This document shows positions 58,744-64,000 of a DNA stretch of 64,000 nucleotides, piece after piece. The notes beneath the pieces are model-generated. The model was not told where the DNA came from and ran no database searches. It worked only from the letters and a program-made list of their open reading frames with translations. A program made the position numbers and the translations under genes. Position 1 is the first letter of the stretch, and each line of letters begins with the position of its first letter. The DNA is taken from assembly GCA_018902385.1 (NCBI GenBank), contig JABSSW010000016.1, positions 248,001-312,000 on the forward strand. Reading direction: 5' to 3'. The DNA is from Physcia stellaris. Lineage: Eukaryota; Ascomycota; Lecanoromycetes; Caliciales; Physciaceae.

Positions 58744-60330
58744 TTGAATTTTGACGATTCGATGAATATCGCAATGATTGATGCAATTTTTTTTTGTTTG
58801 TTGATCGATGTCAAAAATCGAAAACAAAAAATTCAATGTTTTTTTATTACGATCAATCAAATCGATTTCGCATTCAAAACATTACAAACGAATTTTGAAT
58901 CGTTGAAAATTGTCGTCATAATCAAGAAAATTTTGAAACATGAACAAATCAAATCGATATTTGAACGCATAATGAAAAAAATATCAAAATATTTTCATCA
59001 TTTATCAAAAATATTCGATTCTCAGAAAATTATCAAATTATTTTCTCATAAATCATACGATCATAAAATCGAATTTTTGAGCGATAACAATTTTCTATTT
59101 CGCAATCGAGTGTATTCTCTATTCGAATTCAAATTTAAAAAGTTCAAAAAATATTTGAAGAAAAATTTGCAAAAAAAATTTATCGTATCGAATCAAACGA
59201 CATATATTTCATTTGTTTTATTTGCGATCAAATTTAATGATCAATTACGTTTGTGTGTGAATTATCGTCGACTCAATCATATCACGAAACGTAATCGATA
59301 TTTTATTTCTTTGATTGAGAAAATTCTGATCAAAATTCAGAATTGCAAATATTTGATCAAACTAAATATCATATCAATTTTCAATAAACTTCGAATGAAT
59401 GAGAAAAGTGAAAAATTCATCACGTTCGTCATTTCTATGAAATCGTACAAATATAAAATATTATTCTTTGAATTAATCAACGATTTTGCAAATTAACAAC
59501 ACTACATGAATGATTTTTTGTTCAATTTTTGAACGAATTCTGTCAAATTTATTTGAATGACATATTCATTTACAGCAAATTCAAAAAGAAACACATTGTG
59601 CACGTTCGAACGATATTGAAAAAAATTCAAAAAGTCGATTTACAAGTAAATATTGAAAAATGCGAATTTTTCAAAAAAAAAATGATTTTTCTAAACGTTA
59701 TATTTTCGATAAATGATCTTCGCATGAATTCAAAAAAAATACAAATCATAATTGATTGAACACGCTCTATCAATCTCAAGAAAATACAAATTTTCGTGAA
59801 TTTCGTTAATTTTTATCGACGTTTCATTCGTGATTTCTCGAAAAACTAAAGTTTTCATTCGAATGATCAAGAAACTCGTAAAATTCGAATGAATTACGAA
59901 AACAAAAGAGATTTTCAATTTATTCAAAAAGACGATGATCGAAATTTTCATATTTCGTCATTACGATAGAATCAAACAAATCATTTTAAAAATCGATTTT
60001 TCAAATTACGTCAATGCAAAAGTGTTATCGCAATACGATGACGAAAGAATTTTGCATTTCGTTGTTTTTTACAGTCGAAACATGATTTCAATCGAATGCA
60101 ATTACGAAATTTATAACAAAAAATTATTGATTATCATTCGTTGTCTGAAACATTGACGTTCAAAATTCGAAAACATTGACGAATCGATTAAAATTTTCAT
60201 CGATCACAAAAGTCTGAAAATCTTCATGATTTCGAAAAAATTGATTTTTCGTCAAGCTCGTTGAGCAGAAATTTTATCGAAATTCAATATCGTCATTCAA
60301 TTTCAATCAGAAATTCAAAACGTTAAAACA
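58744..60330 (+). pseudogene. Gypsy reverse transcriptase and RNase H (mutated)
   Basis: RT motifs are visible at 59200-59500 (RLCVNYRRLNHITKRNRYFI, the palm start) and 59529-59759, where the catalytic YLDD reads YLND, a loss of one catalytic Asp through G-to-A. RNase H follows at 59935-60156 (VLSQYDDERILHFVVFYSRN; ECNYEIYNKKLLIIIRCLKH). In-frame stops lie between the pieces. Confidence 0.88.
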
Positions 60331-60599
60331 GATGTTTTGATTCGTATGTCAAATTTTCGATTCAAAAACGATAACGACGAACGACATCAATATAAAAAAC
60401 AAATGTTGTTCATTTCGAAACGATTCGAAATTCATGTCGTCGAATTTGACGAATCAATTTACGAACGAGTTCTCGTCGTCAACAAAACAGACGACGATTG
60501 TCGAATATATCGTGAAACATTCAATCAAAATTTCATTTTCGTGAACGAAATCAATTTACGCGATTGTCAAAAAAAAAACGATGTTTTATATTACAAAAA

Positions 60600-62025
60600 T
60601 CGATTATGAGTGTTCGTCGATGTTTTTTTGTTTGTTGATTTTTTCAGAAAAATTCATGAATTCTCAACGTCGAGTCACTCTGAATTTAATCGCATGAAAA
60701 ATTTTTTACATCGTGATTATTATTGATTCAACATGCGCAAAATCGTTCGTCGATACGTACGTAATTGTCACGATTGTCAACGAATTAAAATTTTCAAAAA
60801 TCGCAAAAATGATTTATTCATTTTTTTGATTATATTTTTGCAACGATGAATCGATATATCGATGAATTTCATTACGAAATTGTTTGACGTTCACGATCAT
60901 AACGTCATTTGCACGATAATCGACAAATTTAACAAAAAACGTCATTATGCATTCTGCACAACAGAAAACGAGAACACGAATATCGAAATCACAACGAAAA
61001 TACTCATTCAATACGTTTTTCGCATTCACGATTTATTTTTCTTTATAACGTCTGATCGGAATTTCCAGTTCGTGTCATTCGTATGACAAACTTTTTGCAG
61101 AATTCTCGACATCAAATGTAAATTTTTCACGATTTTTCATTCAGAAATTGATGATCAAATCGAAAAAATCAATCAGAACATCGAGAGACAATTGCGACAA
61201 TACTGCAATTACATGCAAAACGACTGAGACGTTTGATTATTTATAATTGAATTTGCAAACAACAACGCGATTTTTGTATCAATTGAATTATCATCGTTTT
61301 TTGTCAACAAAAGTTTTCATTTTCGTATAAGTTTTTCATCAAATTTTATTTCGTACGTTATTACAAAAAAGCGACTGTTGATCGTCAAAACGAAAAATAT
61401 CACAAATATCATGCAAAACATTTTCAATTACGTGCGAAATCACGTCGACGTAATTCAAAAACACATGACAATTCAAATCAACAAACATCGCAAAGCTGTG
61501 AAATACGTCGAAAAAAATTACGTTTTTTTGAATCGACGAAACATCAAAATCGCTAAATCATTTGACAAATTCGATGACAAAAAATTGAATTCGTTCAAAA
61601 TGTTAAAACGTCGAGACAATTTTTATCAACTCGAATTATTTGAAACAATGCGAATTTACGATGTGTTTCATTGTTGATTTTTTCGCAAAAATTTTTGTGA
61701 TTTTTTCGAAAATCAAATCAACGAATCATTCGATTCTGTTATAGTCAACGAAAATTTCGAATGAGAAATGAACGATATTTTGAAATTTCGATATCATTAC
61801 AATCGTTTTCAATATCGTGTCAATTGATCAGACTGATCACATGATCGAACGTGATATTACGTCGATAACGATGAATTCGATAACGTTCGCGACGTGATAG
61901 AAAATTTTCATCGAAATCATTTCATCGTCGCAAATTCAAAATCGTTTAAATCAAATATTTTCGTCGTCGATACTCAAAATTCTTCTGCAGATCGTCGTCG
62001 TTCTCGAAAAAAATCGTCGTTTTGA
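60600..62025 (+). pseudogene. Gypsy integrase with chromodomain (mutated)
   Basis: The H2C2 end reads VRNCHDCQRIK at about 60754-60795. The core follows at 60850-61086 (ISMNFITKLFDVHDHNVICT; FFITSDRNFQFVSFV). The C-terminal part at 61378-61677 ends ELFETMRIYDVFHC. A chromodomain is readable at about 61765-61920 (ILKFRYHYNRFQYRVN followed by S-D and WY-type positions), the module that targets chromoviruses to H3K9-methylated chromatin. Confidence 0.85.
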
Positions 62026-62373
62026 CTTTTATTGAAATTACATTCGATTAAAGTTTGAAAATCTCAGATTCGATGCACTCATTTGAATTTTCACTTTTTC
62101 GATTCTTTTTCGATTTTCAGTTTTTATTATCGTCTCGATGTTGTTTACAGTCAAAGTTTACATCGCATAAAAAGTTGAATCGTGTCAGAAACATTTTCAG
62201 AAATTGTTGTCAAATTTTATCGAGCGTTGAGACGATAGCAAAGCATCAAAAAATAAAGTGATGATCGTGAAATTTTTGAATCTTGCAGACATTCAAATCA
62301 GTCGACAAAATTCTCAAAATCTCGAAACAACAACGAATCGTCGAAACGACGCTCGCGAAAAAAAGAAAAATAA

Positions 62374-62598
62374 TGTTACGAACATGTTTGACAGATAAAT
62401 CTGACAAATAAATAGTTAGTATGATATGTGATCGAGCAACGAACTATGTTTTAATTTTACGTCGAGATTAGCGTGATTTGAGACTTGACGTCGCACACTG
62501 TTTGCAATTTCAACATTTTGTATTTATTTGTTTTTGCAAACTTATTGTCTTCGTCTAGTTAGTCAATCAATACAGTCATACAAGCACGGTTCATGATA
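62374..62598 (+). repeat. 3' LTR of the gypsy element
   Basis: Starts TGTTACGAACATGTT and ends TTCATGATA, followed by TTGAT. Same length as the 5' LTR. Confidence 0.9.
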
Positions 62599-62603
62599 TT
62601 GAT

Positions 62604-63405
62604 GAGAAAACAATAATCGTCTAATTTCTCGCTCTTCAGAAAGCACATATCGACAAAAAGAATGTATTCAAACTCGTTATTTCAATTTCAATAATCAAAA
62701 ACATGTGATATCGATTGATTTTGTAAATGCAATTCAAAATGAGAATTTCATCGTTATGCAAAAACATTTTCTTCGAAGCTTTGTTGCAGAAAAAGAGATA
62801 TTCAATTTCAATTGTCATTGAATTCAATTGCATTTTGATGAATCAATCAAAATCATTCTGTAATGTCACGTTGAGTGTCTGAATAAAAATCATGTTGTTC
62901 AGACGTTGAGCTCGCATTTTGATGATGTAATTCGAGATATTTTGAGTTTCAAAAATAAAATTGTTGAAATCGTGATTGTATTTATGTTGAATGAATGTGA
63001 GAATTTCGAAAAAAATTGAATTGTCTCGTAATTGATTTTGAATATTTTTTTTTATTTCGTCAGTCATCGCATAATGACGATGTTTAAACAATATTTTTTC
63101 AAATTTTCAGAATGATTGTGCTCGAAGTTTGCTATTTCGATAAAAATTCACTTATCATTCTCGTCGAATCTTACAATCGTCTTGAAAGAACATTGAATTC
63201 GTTTGAATTCAACATCAAATCGCTTGTCGATAGTCTCGTCATTGTGAAATTTTCGGTTTTTGTTGCAGCGCAGAACAAGTTTGTTTTTGATTTTTTGAAA
63301 AAATTTTTGAGAATCGTCAATAACGATTGCATATTCGAAAAATTTGACGATTTTGTTGATTTTTTGAAAAACTTTTTGATGTGTCGTTCATGTTTCACTC
63401 AATGA
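62604..63405 (-). pseudogene. MULE transposase, N-terminal half with FAR1-like domain (mutated)
   Basis: From 63400 downwards the minus strand shows a FAR1-type DNA-binding region (CNKNRKFHND...; FEHNHSENLKK). Next comes HRHYAMTDEIKKNIQNQLRD (63091-62843), then the MULE core at 62833-62636 (EIEYLFFCNKASKKMFLHND, LNCIYKINRYHMFL), which matches the family pattern ...LDCTYKTN.Y.MPL. The frame breaks at the gypsy insertion. Confidence 0.8.
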
Positions 63406-63541
63406 CGACGAGAACATGACATCGAGAAATGTTTCGAACTCATATTCGCTGAAAGTGAAAAATTCTGTGATCGTATTGAAAAAAACGATCATAGCAGAAA
63501 TCTGAATCGCGATGCAGGTGAGTGATAGATGGATAAATAAA

Positions 63542-63642
63542 TAAAATCGAGCATTTGGGACTGGGTGTTGCAGGCCGAACCTATCGGGATTAAGGGTCTT
63601 GGCAAGTCCCAATACCGATCTCAAGTCCGGATAATGACTCCC
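63542..63642 (-). repeat. Right terminal inverted repeat of the MULE
   Basis: Complement matches 54324-54424; less mutated than the left end. The target duplication TAACTTTA follows at 63643-63650. Confidence 0.85.
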
Positions 63643-63650
63643 TAACTTTA

Positions 63651-64000
63651 TCGGAAACTTTATCGAAACAGCCGGCCGAAAATGTACACAATGAGGATCT
63701 GACTTCGCCCGGTGGAAAGAGCTAGGGCGGGGAAAGTCGATAGCATGGTCGTTCTATGATTGCCCAGCTAAGCCACCCGATGTAAGTCGAAGATTGCGGG
63801 ACTCTTTGACCTGACCCTCGATGATGCTGTCATTGTGGTTTCGGGCAAGGACTAGGAACTCACCAGGATAGATTTCTCTGAGCCGCACCCCCAAAAAAGG
63901 TAGGCATCATTGTTAGAAGTAGCTTCGGGTTATTCAGTAGTCGTAGAGAATTCAACAAAGGCTCGGATGTCGTGTGAGCGGGGGAATGAGTCAGGCAGCC
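63651..64000. other. Right flank, no gene seen
   Basis: Normal-composition DNA after the transposon. Begins with a short repeat of CTTTATCGGAAACTTTATCG. No coding region supported. Confidence 0.45.

Larger units (their letters stand above)
55955..62598 (+). mobile_element. Ty3/gypsy chromovirus, mutated, inserted in the MULE
   Basis: 6,644 bp with 225-bp LTRs (55955-56179 and 62374-62598) and the 5-bp duplication TTGAT at 55950-55954 and 62599-62603. Order: gag, zinc knuckle, protease, reverse transcriptase, RNase H, integrase, chromodomain, the arrangement of fungal chromoviruses. A purine tract (GCGAAAAAAAGAAAAATAA) precedes the 3' LTR. Stops and frameshifts occur throughout. LTR ends were set from the matching duplications. 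Confidence 0.93.
54324..63642 (-). mobile_element. MULE DNA transposon (FAR1-like + MULE transposase), split by a gypsy insertion
   Basis: The ends are inverted repeats of about 100 bp: GGGAGCCATTATCCGGACTT from 54324 and the complement of the right end at 63642. The 8-bp direct duplication TAACTTTA flanks them at 54316-54323 and 63643-63650. Removing the gypsy insertion (55955-62603) leaves about 2.67 kb, suitable for a Hop-type fungal MULE. The transposase runs on the minus strand and is heavily mutated. Mutator-like elements move by cut-and-paste and make 8-10-bp duplications, which agrees. Confidence 0.9.

Overview
The window reads as nuclear DNA of a filamentous ascomycete (Pezizomycotina). 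The evidence is short GT...AG introns (mostly 40-95 bp) with TACTAAT/GCTGAC-type branch sites, uncrowded genes on both strands, fungal families (metacaspase with a Pro/Gln/Gly-rich prodomain, DUF3176, Dal5-type permease, RNase T2, secreted GH16) and sharply bounded AT-rich blocks produced by C-to-T mutation of repeats. Assignment to a lineage such as Leotiomycetes would be a guess.

Layout. 1-9.7 kb is an AT-rich isochore in which C survives almost only before A or G. It holds two copies, 3,047 bp apart, of a wrecked gene whose C-terminal part is a histone H3-type fold, and many copies of a paired AATAATGCA motif that looks intron-derived. 10.5-12.5 kb carries an intact five-exon NIS siderophore synthetase (IucA/IucC family). 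13.1-18.8 kb is a largely unmutated LTR element with a gag-like gene, no pol, a tandem internally deleted derivative, and one 5-bp target duplication around the whole array. 19-26.5 kb has a Pro-rich hypothetical gene, an ankyrin-repeat gene, a small inverted-repeat element, a GC-rich hairpin array and a secreted protein with a CheD-like Cys/His signature. About 26.5-30.5 kb has no gene I can support, only a 0.74-kb inverted-repeat element.

30.5-52 kb is the ordinary genic part: a ten-exon anion permease, a GH16 glucanase broken by one frameshift, a metacaspase, a 2-oxoglutarate/Fe(II) dioxygenase, an RNase T2, a small secreted protein, a six-cysteine knottin-like secreted protein and a DUF3176 membrane protein. 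52.8 kb has a 146-bp foldback MITE. 54.3-63.6 kb is a nested pair: a MULE DNA transposon (TIRs, 8-bp duplication TAACTTTA) split by a Ty3/gypsy chromovirus (225-bp LTRs, 5-bp duplication TTGAT), both heavily mutated.

The main observations are: (i) the two gypsy LTRs differ at about 21 sites, all C/T before a pyrimidine or G/A after a purine, so the mutator acted on CpT/CpC and not on the CpA of textbook RIP; (ii) the mutated, duplicated histone-H3-like genes with a long Asn-rich N-terminal part; (iii) the gag-only LTR element with a membrane-spanning C-terminus; (iv) a knottin-type secreted peptide whose cysteines all lie on a second exon. Exon models were built by hand from splice signals. 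Those for the NIS synthetase, permease, metacaspase, dioxygenase, RNase T2, ankyrin, knottin and DUF3176 genes all close in frame with lengths divisible by three.
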